A stretch of 64,000 bases of DNA from contig JACQBG010000016.1 in the NCBI GenBank assembly GCA_016194585.1, positions 25,765-89,764 on the forward strand, given 5' to 3'. Under the pieces are notes generated by a model that ran no database searches, was not told the DNA's origin, and worked only from the letters and a program-made list of their open reading frames with translations. Positions 25,669 to 33,921 of the stretch are shown here, one piece after another. This DNA is from Gemmatimonadota bacterium. Lineage in GTDB: Bacteria > Gemmatimonadota > Gemmatimonadetes > Gemmatimonadales > Gemmatimonadaceae. Positions within the stretch are counted from its first letter, which is position 1; every line of letters begins with the position of its first letter. The position numbers and the translations under genes are program-made.

Positions 25669-26442
25669 TCAGGCGGTCAGCAGCGCGTGCGCCATCGCCA
25701 GCCCCTGCAGCGTCAGGTCGGGTTCGACCACGTCGAGCTCCTGACACAAGGGCTTGAAGGCGGCGGCGAGTCCGCCGGTGCCGATCACGAGCGGCGTCGC
25801 CGGCCGCGGCCAGGCGGCCTTGATGCGGCGCACGAGCCCGTCGATCGCCTCGGCCGAGCCGAGCACCACGCCCGACCGGATGCACTCCTCGGTGCGCCGC
25901 CCGATGACGTTCTTGGGCGCGACGATCTCGGTCGCGGGGAGCTTCGACGTCCGGCGGAAGAGCGACTCGGCCGACACCTGCACGCCCGGGGCGATGACGC
26001 CGCCGATGAACACGCCGTCGGCGGTGATGCAGTCATACGTCGTCGCCGTCCCGAGGTCGACCACGATGCAGTCCCGCTGATGCAGCCGGCTCGCCGCGAG
26101 CGTGTTGATGAGCCGGTCGGCGCCCACGGTGAGCGGCTCGTCGACGTCGAGGGTGATCGGCAGCGGCGAGCGCGCGTCGACGATGACGGGGGGCAGTCCG
26201 CCGAGCCGCGTGCACGCCTCGGCGAGCGGCGCCGTGACCGCGGGGACGACGGAGCCGATGGCGCTCCCCTGCACCGCGGAGAGGTCGACGTTCGCCGCGT
26301 CGAGGAGGGCGACGAGCAGGAGATACACTTCGTCCGGGGTGCGGGTGGGGTCGGTGGTCACGCGCCACCGCGCCTGCACGTCCTGCCCGTGGCACAGCCC
26401 GATCGTCGTCTCGGTGTTGCCGACGTCGAAGCACAAGATCAT
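25669..26442 (-). CDS. coaX: Type III pantothenate kinase CoaX, 257 aa
   Basis: CoaX phosphorylates pantothenate, the first step of coenzyme A synthesis. It is an ASKHA-fold enzyme. Motifs are DVGNTETTIGL (6-16), GADRLINTLAA and VVDLGTATTYDCI, plus GVIAPGVQVSAESLF. A C-terminal GTGGLA follows. ATG at 26442 overlaps the birA stop as ATGA; the birA-coaX pairing is common in bacteria. Length is typical. Confidence 0.96.
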   Translation of the reverse strand: MILCFDVGNTETTIGLCHGQDVQARWRVTTDPTRTPDEVYLLLVALLDAANVDLSAVQGSAIGSVVPAVTAPLAEACTRLGGLPPVIVDARSPLPITLDVDEPLTVGADRLINTLAASRLHQRDCIVVDLGTATTYDCITADGVFIGGVIAPGVQVSAESLFRRTSKLPATEIVAPKNVIGRRTEECIRSGVVLGSAEAIDGLVRRIKAAWPRPATPLVIGTGGLAAAFKPLCQELDVVEPDLTLQGLAMAHALLTA

Positions 26443-27194
26443 GGGGTCTCCTCCGCGAGGACGAGCGAGCCGCCCCGGAAGTGGGATTCGCCGGTGTCGG
26501 TCACGATGATGAGCGAGCCGTCGTCGGTGATGCCGCGCACGAGCCCCGGAGCGGGTTCGAGGCAGCGGCGGCCGACGGCGAAGTCGCGGGAAGCATACTC
26601 GGCACGCTCGGAGCCGGAGAGGGGGCCGCGCAGTTCGGCGGCGTGCCGGAGCGCGGGGACGAGCGAGCGGAGGACGTCGAGGCGTCGCGTGCCCGCACGG
26701 AGGCTGGTGGCCGACGCGACCGACGGTGGCGCCGCCAGGTTCACGCCGATGCCGATGGTGACCCACTCGACCTGCGGGCCGTGCCAGCGCGCCTCCACGA
26801 GGATGCCGGCGAGCTTGCCGCCGGCGACGTAGAGATCGTTGGGCCACTTGAGGCGCACGGGGCCCGGGGCGTACGCCTCGAGCACGGGCGCGGCGGCGAG
26901 GCCCAGGCGCAGGGAGAGCACGTCGAGTCCCGATGCCGTCTCGGGGCGCTCGAGGAGCGAGAGCCAGAGGCCGGCGCCGGCCTCGGAGGACCACGTCTTC
27001 CCGCCGCGCCCTCGTCCGGCGGCCTGCGCGTCGGCAAGGACGCACGCGCCGGCCGGTTCGCCCGCGGCGCCGAGCGCGTGCACCTCGTCCATCGTGCTGG
27101 CCACGGTGGCGAAGCGCACGAGGCGCGGCACGCGCAGCTGCTGCGCGAGGGCGCGCTCGTCGAGCGCGTCGAGCGCGTCGCGTGGGTCAGCCAC
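26439..27194 (-). CDS. birA: Biotin-[acetyl-CoA-carboxylase] ligase, monofunctional (no DNA-binding domain), 251 aa
   Basis: This enzyme activates biotin and attaches it to the biotin carboxyl carrier protein. The catalytic domain has the biotin/AMP loop GRGRGGKTWSSEAGAGLW, KWPNDLYVAGGKLAGILVE and IGIGVNLAAPP. The C-terminal domain is short. There is no N-terminal helix-turn-helix, so it should not act as a repressor. GTG at 27194 overlaps the end of uppP by 8 bp; longer in-frame versions would lie inside uppP. Confidence 0.93.
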   Translation of the reverse strand: MADPRDALDALDERALAQQLRVPRLVRFATVASTMDEVHALGAAGEPAGACVLADAQAAGRGRGGKTWSSEAGAGLWLSLLERPETASGLDVLSLRLGLAAAPVLEAYAPGPVRLKWPNDLYVAGGKLAGILVEARWHGPQVEWVTIGIGVNLAAPPSVASATSLRAGTRRLDVLRSLVPALRHAAELRGPLSGSERAEYASRDFAVGRRCLEPAPGLVRGITDDGSLIIVTDTGESHFRGGSLVLAEETP

Positions 27195-28002
27195 CGCGCA
27201 CGGCGAGCAGGGCGAAGACGGCGCCGGCGAGGAGGAACCGGTACCAGGCGAAGACGGCGAAGCTGCGCGTCTGCACGAAGCGGAGCACCACGGTGATGGC
27301 GAACCAGCTCGAGACGGCGGCGGTCGCGACGCCGACAAGCAGCGGCAGGCCGGCCCCGGACGCCTGAAGTGCCTTCGGCAGTTCGAGCGCGGCGGCGGCG
27401 GCGATGATCGGCATGCTCATGAGGAAGCTGAACACGGCCGCGTCGGCGCGGTTGAAGCCGAGGAAGCGGCCGGCGGTGATCGTGGCGCCGGAGCGTGAGA
27501 CGCCGGGGATGATGGCGAAGGCCTGCGCGCAGCCGACGAGGAGCGCATCGGTCCAGCGCATCGAGCCCGCGGCGCGGTCGCGGCGGGAACGGGCGTCGGC
27601 GAGCCAGAGGAGCGCGCCCATGACGATGAGCGCCGTCGCCGTGAGGGCCGGCGCGCGGAACGCCGTCTCGGCCTGGTCCTTGAGCAGCTTGCCGGCGATG
27701 CCGCCGGGGATCGTCGCGATCACGATGAAGAAGGCGCGCCGCTCGTCGTCGCCCTGCACGCGCCGCGTGACGAGGATGTTGACCCCGGCGCGGGCGAGGC
27801 GCACCCACTCGGCGCGGAAGTACCAGAGGAGCGCGACGAGGGTGCCGACGTGGAGCGCGACGTCGAAGGCGAGCCCCGGCTCCGGCCAGCGGAAGGCCCA
27901 CGGCGCGAGCGCGAGGTGCGCCGAGCTGCTGATGGGGAGGAACTCGGCGATTCCCTGCAGGGCGCCGAGGATGAACGCCTGGAAGACCGTGATGTCGTTC
28001 AT
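27187..28002 (-). CDS. uppP: Undecaprenyl-diphosphatase UppP (BacA), 271 aa
   Basis: This integral membrane phosphatase recycles the lipid carrier for peptidoglycan and other surface glycans. Overproduction of the family gives bacitracin resistance. Signature motifs are GALQGIAEFLPISSSAHL (13-30) and AIIPGVSRSGATITAGR, with about seven to eight membrane helices. ATG at 28002 overlaps the bshA stop (ATGA). Confidence 0.96.
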   Translation of the reverse strand: MNDITVFQAFILGALQGIAEFLPISSSAHLALAPWAFRWPEPGLAFDVALHVGTLVALLWYFRAEWVRLARAGVNILVTRRVQGDDERRAFFIVIATIPGGIAGKLLKDQAETAFRAPALTATALIVMGALLWLADARSRRDRAAGSMRWTDALLVGCAQAFAIIPGVSRSGATITAGRFLGFNRADAAVFSFLMSMPIIAAAAALELPKALQASGAGLPLLVGVATAAVSSWFAITVVLRFVQTRSFAVFAWYRFLLAGAVFALLAVRGG

Positions 28003-29126
28003 GTGGTGGCGGTGGTGTAGAGGGCTTCGTAGCGCGCGACGATCTCGTCGGCGGAGAACCGGGCGCGGGCGTCGGCGGCGGCGGCGGCGCTCATGGCGTT
28101 CCAGCGGTCGTCATCGCGGAGGATCGCGATCGCGGCGGCCGACATGGCGTCGACATCGCCGACGGGGCGGAGCGCGCCGGTGACGCCGTCCTTCACGACC
28201 TCGACGACGCCCCCCGCCTCATACGCGATGACGGGGGTGCCGCAGGCGAGGGCCTCGAGCGCGCTCAAGCCGAACGACTCGCGGTCGGTGGTGAGGACGA
28301 AGAGGTCGGCCGAGGCGAGCAGCGGCGCGACGGCGTGGATGCGGCCGAGGAAGTGCACGTCGTGCTCGATGCCGAGCTCGCGCGCCTCTTCCTCGGCGGC
28401 GACGCGGTCGGGGCCGTCGCCGACCATCACGAGCACGCTCGGCAGTTCCTGGCGGACGCGGTCGAAGATCCGGACGATGTCGCGCACGCGCTTGACCGAG
28501 CGGAAGTTCGAGATGTGCATCAGGATCTTGCGGCCGGCGCCGATCTGTTCGCGGAGCGTCGGCGGGTGCGCGGCGCGGTCGTAGACGGCGGGGTCGATGA
28601 AGTTGTGGATCACCTGCACGTTCTGCGAGCCGCAGCCGAAGGTGCGGATGGTCTCGTCCTTGAGGTACTGCGAGACGGCGGTGACGTGGTCGGAGCGGTC
28701 GATCGAGAACTTGGTGATGGCGTGGAACGAGTGGTCCTGGCCGACGATGGTGATGTCGGTGCCGTGCAGCGTAGTGATGACCGGGATGTCGCGTCCTTCG
28801 GCGCGCAGCATCTCCTTGGCGATCCATGCGCTCGTCGCGTGCGGGATGGCGTAGTGCACGTGGAGCAGGTCGAGCCGCTCGTTGATGACCGTCTCGTGCA
28901 TGCGCACGGCGAGCGCGAGGTCGTACGGCGGGTACTGGAAGAGCGGATAGCGGCCGACGTCGACTTCATGGAAGAAGACGCGCGGGAGGAAGACCGGGAG
29001 CCGGAACGGCTGCTGGTACGTGATGAAGTGCACCTCGTGGCCGCGCGCGGCGAGGGCGATGCCGAGTTCGGTCGCGACGGCGCCGGAGCCACCGTACGTG
29101 GGATAGCATGTGATGCCGATCTTCAC
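27999..29126 (-). CDS. bshA: N-acetyl-alpha-D-glucosaminyl L-malate synthase BshA, 375 aa
   Basis: BshA makes GlcNAc-malate, the first step of bacillithiol synthesis. The protein starts VKIGITCYPTYGGSGAVATELG, almost a signature of BshA among GT4 enzymes. It continues with HFITYQQPFRLP, LHVHYAIPHATSAW and TTLHGTDITIVG. The C-terminal EX7E region is TDRESFGLSALEALACGTPVIAYEAGGV. GTG at 29126 has AGGAGAGG upstream and overlaps the miaA stop. BshB and BshC are not in the window. Confidence 0.94.
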   Translation of the reverse strand: MKIGITCYPTYGGSGAVATELGIALAARGHEVHFITYQQPFRLPVFLPRVFFHEVDVGRYPLFQYPPYDLALAVRMHETVINERLDLLHVHYAIPHATSAWIAKEMLRAEGRDIPVITTLHGTDITIVGQDHSFHAITKFSIDRSDHVTAVSQYLKDETIRTFGCGSQNVQVIHNFIDPAVYDRAAHPPTLREQIGAGRKILMHISNFRSVKRVRDIVRIFDRVRQELPSVLVMVGDGPDRVAAEEEARELGIEHDVHFLGRIHAVAPLLASADLFVLTTDRESFGLSALEALACGTPVIAYEAGGVVEVVKDGVTGALRPVGDVDAMSAAAIAILRDDDRWNAMSAAAAADARARFSADEIVARYEALYTTATT

Positions 29127-30052
29127 GCGTCCTCTCCTGCGTTCCACCACGATTCCGCCAGCGCGAGCGCGCCGGGGTCGGCCGGGTCGAGGCGGGTCAC
29201 GCGCTGGCCGGCGAGCTGGTGCCGGAACCAAGTGCGTTGCCGCTTGGCGTACTGCCGGGTGCCGACAAGTATAGCCTCGCGGGCGTCAGCCGCGCCGATG
29301 CGTCCTTCCACGAAGTCCCGGACGGCGGCGTAGCCGCAGGCGTTCCACGCGACGGCACCCGCGGCGACGCGCGGGATGAGGGCGCGCACCTCGTCGGGCC
29401 ACCCCGCGGCCAGCATGGCGTCGAGCCGGCGTTCTATATGAGACGCGAGCGCCGGACCCGGGTCGATGAGAAGCCAGCGGGCACGGAAGCGCGGCGGCCG
29501 GGCGCGCTCGCGCTGGAGGTCGCTGAGCCGGCGGCCGGTGAGCAGCGCGACCTCGATGGCGCGGAGCAACTGCGTGCGGCCGAGATGGGCGAGCGGCGGA
29601 TCGAGCTCCGCGCACCAGCGGCGAAGCGCGTCGAGTGGGAGCGCGGCGAGCCGCGGTTCGAGGGCGGCGCGGGCCGCGGCGTCGAGCGGCGGCGTCTCGA
29701 AGAGCGGCGCGACGAGCGCGCGCAGGTAGAAGCCCGTGCCGCCGACGACGAGCGCCTTGGCCGCGCCGGCGTCGTCGATCCAGCGCGTGGCGTCGTGGCT
29801 CCAGCGCGCGGCGGACCAGCGCTCGGAGGGGTCGGCGACGTCGATGCCTCGGTGCGGCACGCGGGACTGGTCGGCGGCGGAGGGTTTGGCCGTGCCGATG
29901 TCGAAGCCGCGGTAGAGCTGCCGCGAGTCGGCGCTGACGATGGTGAGGCCGTGCCGTTCGGCGAGCGCCATGGCGATCGCCGACTTGCCCGCCGCGGTCG
30001 GCCCGCAGACGATGCGGAGTTCAGCGCCGGCCGAATCGGCGCTCGATCTCAT
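29123..30052 (-). CDS. miaA: tRNA dimethylallyltransferase MiaA, 309 aa
   Basis: MiaA adds a dimethylallyl group to A37 of tRNAs reading UNN codons. The P-loop is CGPTAAGKSAIAMAL (about 16-30). Then come SADSRQLYRGFDIGTAKPS, VVGGTGFYLRAL and the C-terminal KRQRTWFR substrate-handling segment. The start ATG at 30052 lies inside the end of mutL (32-bp overlap). Adjacency of mutL and miaA is common in bacteria. Confidence 0.95.
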   Translation of the reverse strand: MRSSADSAGAELRIVCGPTAAGKSAIAMALAERHGLTIVSADSRQLYRGFDIGTAKPSAADQSRVPHRGIDVADPSERWSAARWSHDATRWIDDAGAAKALVVGGTGFYLRALVAPLFETPPLDAAARAALEPRLAALPLDALRRWCAELDPPLAHLGRTQLLRAIEVALLTGRRLSDLQRERARPPRFRARWLLIDPGPALASHIERRLDAMLAAGWPDEVRALIPRVAAGAVAWNACGYAAVRDFVEGRIGAADAREAILVGTRQYAKRQRTWFRHQLAGQRVTRLDPADPGALALAESWWNAGEDA

Positions 30053-31799
30053 CCCAGCCCAGGAAGACGATGGTGCTGCGGCCGTGCACGTCGTGCGCGG
30101 GGAGGGTCGTGCCGGCGAGCGCGATGAAGAGGGCGCGCATCTCGGCGGGGGCGAGCGGGTCGCCCGCCTTCACGGCCGCCTTGCAGGCGACGGTGGCGGC
30201 CAGTCGCTCGTGGCGCGCGAGCCCGCTGCCCAGCCGGTCGCCGGCGAGCGACGCGAGCGTGTCGCGCAGGCAACGCTCGGCGTCGAACCGCGGATGCGGC
30301 ATCGGCACCGCGTGCACGGCGAGCGTGTGCCCGCCGAACCCCTCGACCTCGAAGCCCAGCCGCGCGAGGAGGTCGCGGTTGCTCTCGAACGCCTCGGCTT
30401 CGGCGGGCGCGAGGTGGAGGGTCATCGGGAAGAGCAGCTGCTGCGACGCCGCCTCGCCGCGCTCGAGCGTGCCCATGAATTTCTCGTACAGCACGCGCTC
30501 CTGCGCGGAGTGCTGGTCGATGAGCACGACGCCGTCCTCGCGTTCGAACATGAGCCAGGTGCGCCGGAGCTGCACGAGCGGGGGGACGACGACCGGCTCG
30601 ACATCGGCGGCCGCGGGCGCGCCCTGGTCGAGGCCGGCAGCGCTCGCCGCGGCGGAGAGTGATTCGACGCGCGCCGCGTCGAAGAGCGGACTCTCGGCGG
30701 TCGTCGCGTCGGCGCGCAGCGACGCGACGTCGAGTTCCCTGCCCGCCAGCGGCGTGGCGAGGCCGGCGCCCATCCGCACGAAGCCGCCGAACGCGGCCGC
30801 GCTCTCTTCGGTGCCGAGGGCGCGTCGCACGGCGCGCTCGACCGCGCGCTCGGTGCCCCATCGGTCGCGGAAGCGGACCTCCGCCTTCGCGGGATGCACG
30901 TTGACGTCGACGTCACCGGCCGGAAGCTCGACCTCGAGCAGGACGGTCGGGCGCAGCCCGGCGGTGATGGTGCTCCGGTACGCCGCCTCGGCGGCGCGCA
31001 CGATGCCCGTGTCGCGCACGGCGCGTCCGTTCACCGTCACGAACACCCGGCGGCTGGCCGTGCCGACGTCGGCGGGGCGCTCGACGAGCCCGCTCACGCG
31101 GATGGGGCCGCTAACGTCGTCGACGGCGACGAGCGATTCGGCGAGCGGCGCGCCCCAGAGCGCGGCCACGCGGTCGCGCAGCGCCGCGGCGGCAGGAAGG
31201 GCGAGCGCCTCGCGTCCGTCGTGCTGCAGGGTGAAGCGCACGTCGCGGCGCACGAGCGCCATCGTCGTGAGCACGTCGCTCACGGCACGCCACTCGCTGC
31301 GCGCGCCGCGGAGGAATTTCTGCCGCGCCGGCGTGTTGTAGAAGAGCGCTTCGACGGTCACGGTGGTGCCGCGTCGGCGCGCGACGTCGCCCACGTCGAG
31401 CAGGGCCCCGCCGGCCACGCGGACGCGCGTGCCGGCGCCGTCGTCGAGCGCGGTCTCGATCTCGAGGCGCGAGACGGACCCGATGGCGGGGAGCGCCTCG
31501 CCGCGGAACCCGAAACTCGCGACGCCGACGAGGTCGCTCGCCGAACGGATCTTCGACGTGGCGTGCCGTTCGACGGAGATCGCCGCGTCGTCGCGCGACA
31601 TGCCGCTGCCGTCGTCGCTCACGCGGATGACGGCGCGCCCTCCCTCGGCGACGGCGACGTCGACCGTCGTGGCGCCGGCGTCGAGCGCGTTCTCGACGAG
31701 TTCCTTGACGACCGACGCGGGACGCTCGACGACCTCGCCGGCGGCGATCTGGTCGGCCACGGCGGACGGAAGCACGGCGATGCGGCGTGAGGTCGTCAC
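30021..31799 (-). CDS. mutL: DNA mismatch repair protein MutL, 592 aa
   Basis: MutL links MutS to strand incision in mismatch repair. The N-terminal GHKL ATPase has IAAGEVVERPASVVKELVENALDAG, DDGSGM, RHATSKI and GFRGEAL. The C-terminal dimerisation domain carries an endonuclease-like motif, DQHSAQERVLYE (428-439), with Ser instead of the usual Ala, and ACKAAVKAG. The CPHGRP-type zinc motif is altered to DVHGRS near the C-terminus. Nicking activity is plausible but may be reduced. GTG at 31799 has GGGAG about 9 bases upstream. It starts 31 bp after the BatD/BatE gene. Confidence 0.96.
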   Translation of the reverse strand: MTTSRRIAVLPSAVADQIAAGEVVERPASVVKELVENALDAGATTVDVAVAEGGRAVIRVSDDGSGMSRDDAAISVERHATSKIRSASDLVGVASFGFRGEALPAIGSVSRLEIETALDDGAGTRVRVAGGALLDVGDVARRRGTTVTVEALFYNTPARQKFLRGARSEWRAVSDVLTTMALVRRDVRFTLQHDGREALALPAAAALRDRVAALWGAPLAESLVAVDDVSGPIRVSGLVERPADVGTASRRVFVTVNGRAVRDTGIVRAAEAAYRSTITAGLRPTVLLEVELPAGDVDVNVHPAKAEVRFRDRWGTERAVERAVRRALGTEESAAAFGGFVRMGAGLATPLAGRELDVASLRADATTAESPLFDAARVESLSAAASAAGLDQGAPAAADVEPVVVPPLVQLRRTWLMFEREDGVVLIDQHSAQERVLYEKFMGTLERGEAASQQLLFPMTLHLAPAEAEAFESNRDLLARLGFEVEGFGGHTLAVHAVPMPHPRFDAERCLRDTLASLAGDRLGSGLARHERLAATVACKAAVKAGDPLAPAEMRALFIALAGTTLPAHDVHGRSTIVFLGWDEIERRFGRR

Positions 31800-31830
31800 G
31801 AATGGAATCTCCCGGCGGCGCGCGCGGCGG

Positions 31831-33921
31831 TCAATCGCGGCCGAGAGGGATGGTCGAGGCGGCCGGGAGCCAGCCGCCGCGCGCGAGATCGAAGCGGACG
31901 TAGAGCCACACCCCCTGCCGCTGACCGACGCGCCCGACTTCGCCGACGATCGGCGTCGCGCCGCTCTCGGCGCCGAGCGCCGGAAGCGTGCGCAGGGGCG
32001 CCGCGTCGCTCACCACGACGAGGCCGTCGCCCCGCAACGAACGTTCGGCGCGCAACGCCCAGGCGAGCAGCGCGCCGCCGGCCACGAGCGTCAACGAGGC
32101 GATGCGCCACGTCGTGCGGCGCCGCCACGCCTGCCGCGTGGTGACGGCCCATCCGGAGAGCCAGCCCAGGAGCGCCAGCCACACGAACGGGCGGGCAGGC
32201 ACCGGCGGCACCCGCGCGACCCCCGCGTCCTGGGGCGCGCGCACGAGCGCGAGGCGCGCCCGCACGTCGGTGGCGAGAGGATCGAGCCGCAGCGCCCGCT
32301 GCCAACCAGCCACTGCGCCGGCGGTGTCGTTCGCCGCCCACGACGCGGTACCGTAGTTCGCCCATGCGTTCGCGGCGCGTGGCGCGCGACGCGCGGCATC
32401 GGCGAATCGATGCGCGGCGCGCACCGCATCGCCGGCGGTGTATGCGCCCGTTCCCTCGGTAAAGGCCTGCTCGGCGCGGCCGTCCTGCGCCGCCGCGACG
32501 GCGGCAGCGCCGACGAGGGACACGAGAAGAAGGGCCGCGACGACCGGCAGTGTCGCACGCGTCGATCGACGCGCCTCACGATGCACGCGGCCGAGCAGGT
32601 CGTGGGCCCTCGTGGCGAAGGCATCGGCGTCGGCGGCCGCCGGCGCCGTGAAGGTGGCGGCGTCGAGTTCATCGAGCAGTCGTTCCACGCCGATCGCGGT
32701 ATCGCCGGTGACCCCTTCGTGCCGGAGCGCGCGCTCCCACGCGCCGGGACGCGCGAGGGCCGCCGCGTCGAGCGGCACGCGTTGCGCGAGCGCGTCGAGG
32801 AACGCCCTGCGGACGTCCGCCGTCGACGCGCGGGCGGTGCCCCGCGTCATCTGCTCGAGTCGCTCGCGAGGCGACGGCACGCGCCGCGGGCGCCGGGGGC
32901 GGCGCAGCCACCACGCTCCCAGCGCGGGGAGCGGCGCGAGGAGCGCCAGCACCAGCACTGGCGTCGAATCGCCCAATGGTGCCGGCGCCTCGGCGCCGAG
33001 CGTGGGGCGGAGCGAGAGGGTGTCGGCGGACGCAACGGGCGCCTGCGGTGGCGGCGCGGCGGTGGAGTCGATGGCCGTGGCGACGGCACGCACGGCGATC
33101 GGATCGCTCTGCGCGATCTCGTATCGCCGGCTGTACGGGTTGAAGTACGGATAGCGCAGCGCCGGCACGACCTGCCGCCCGCCCTCGCGCGGCGTGACGA
33201 GCCAATCGAATTCCTTCGATCCGCGGAGCAGCGTCGCGCTCGAGTCGAGGCGCACGCGTTCGTCGGCGGCGACGACGGTCGCCCAGTCGAGCGCGATCGC
33301 GGGACGCGCCAGCAGCGTCACGTTCCCCTGCCCCTCGACGCGCAACGTGAGCACGAACGGCTCGCCCGGGCGGCGCGCCGTGGTGTCGACCCGCGCCGAC
33401 GCGCGCCAACTGCCCACCGCGCCGAGCCAGTCGGCCGGGCGCCCCGCCGCCGGCAGCGCCATGGCGACGACACTCACCGCCTCGGAGCGCAGCGTGAAGC
33501 TCTCCTCGCGGCTGAAGAAACTCGCCGATTGCGGCAGCGCGTACGTCAGGCGCGCCTCGGGCACGTCGTACCGTCCGGGGGTGAGCGGGAAGAGCGCGCG
33601 ACGGAAGACGTGCACTTCCATCGTCCGGCCGTCGATCGTGCCGGTGAAGCCACCCGTCTTGTCGGGGAGATCGTAGGCGAGCATGGCCCGCGACTCCGGC
33701 GGCAGGAATTCCGGATTGCGGCGCAGGCGCTGGCGCGTCGGCCCGTCGATGAAGACGCCGAGTTCGTACGTCGCCTGTTGCCCGACGAAGACGGTGTCGG
33801 GCGCGACGAGCGCGTGGAAGTCGACGCCGCGCGAGCGGTCGAGGCGCGAGCGGCGCACGACTTCGGGCAGCGGCTCCTGGACGGTCTGCAGCAACAGCAG
33901 GAACGCGAGGGCGGCGTTCAC
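31831..33921 (-). CDS. BatD-BatE-like fusion: extracytoplasmic beta domains, TPRs and SH3-like tail, 696 aa
   Basis: The N-terminus is a short signal/membrane segment. Two BatD-type beta-sandwich regions follow (about 35-160 and 170-275; the APDTVFVGQQATYEL opening is typical). There is a membrane helix near 325-345, another near 455-480 and a TPR region (about 485-560, WANYGTASWAANDTAGAVAGWQRAL). Two more helices precede a C-terminal SH3-like domain (about 630-690). In Bacteroides BatD and BatE are separate, so this is a fusion. GTG at 33921 overlaps the previous gene as GTGA. It belongs to the MoxR/Bat stress-tolerance operon. The molecular role is poorly known. Confidence 0.85.
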   Translation of the reverse strand: MNAALAFLLLLQTVQEPLPEVVRRSRLDRSRGVDFHALVAPDTVFVGQQATYELGVFIDGPTRQRLRRNPEFLPPESRAMLAYDLPDKTGGFTGTIDGRTMEVHVFRRALFPLTPGRYDVPEARLTYALPQSASFFSREESFTLRSEAVSVVAMALPAAGRPADWLGAVGSWRASARVDTTARRPGEPFVLTLRVEGQGNVTLLARPAIALDWATVVAADERVRLDSSATLLRGSKEFDWLVTPREGGRQVVPALRYPYFNPYSRRYEIAQSDPIAVRAVATAIDSTAAPPPQAPVASADTLSLRPTLGAEAPAPLGDSTPVLVLALLAPLPALGAWWLRRPRRPRRVPSPRERLEQMTRGTARASTADVRRAFLDALAQRVPLDAAALARPGAWERALRHEGVTGDTAIGVERLLDELDAATFTAPAAADADAFATRAHDLLGRVHREARRSTRATLPVVAALLLVSLVGAAAVAAAQDGRAEQAFTEGTGAYTAGDAVRAAHRFADAARRAPRAANAWANYGTASWAANDTAGAVAGWQRALRLDPLATDVRARLALVRAPQDAGVARVPPVPARPFVWLALLGWLSGWAVTTRQAWRRRTTWRIASLTLVAGGALLAWALRAERSLRGDGLVVVSDAAPLRTLPALGAESGATPIVGEVGRVGQRQGVWLYVRFDLARGGWLPAASTIPLGRD

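Noticed and set aside
26439..27338. Longer BirA starting at 27338
   Set aside because: The first 48 residues are an out-of-frame translation of uppP; the ligase begins at the GTG at 27194.
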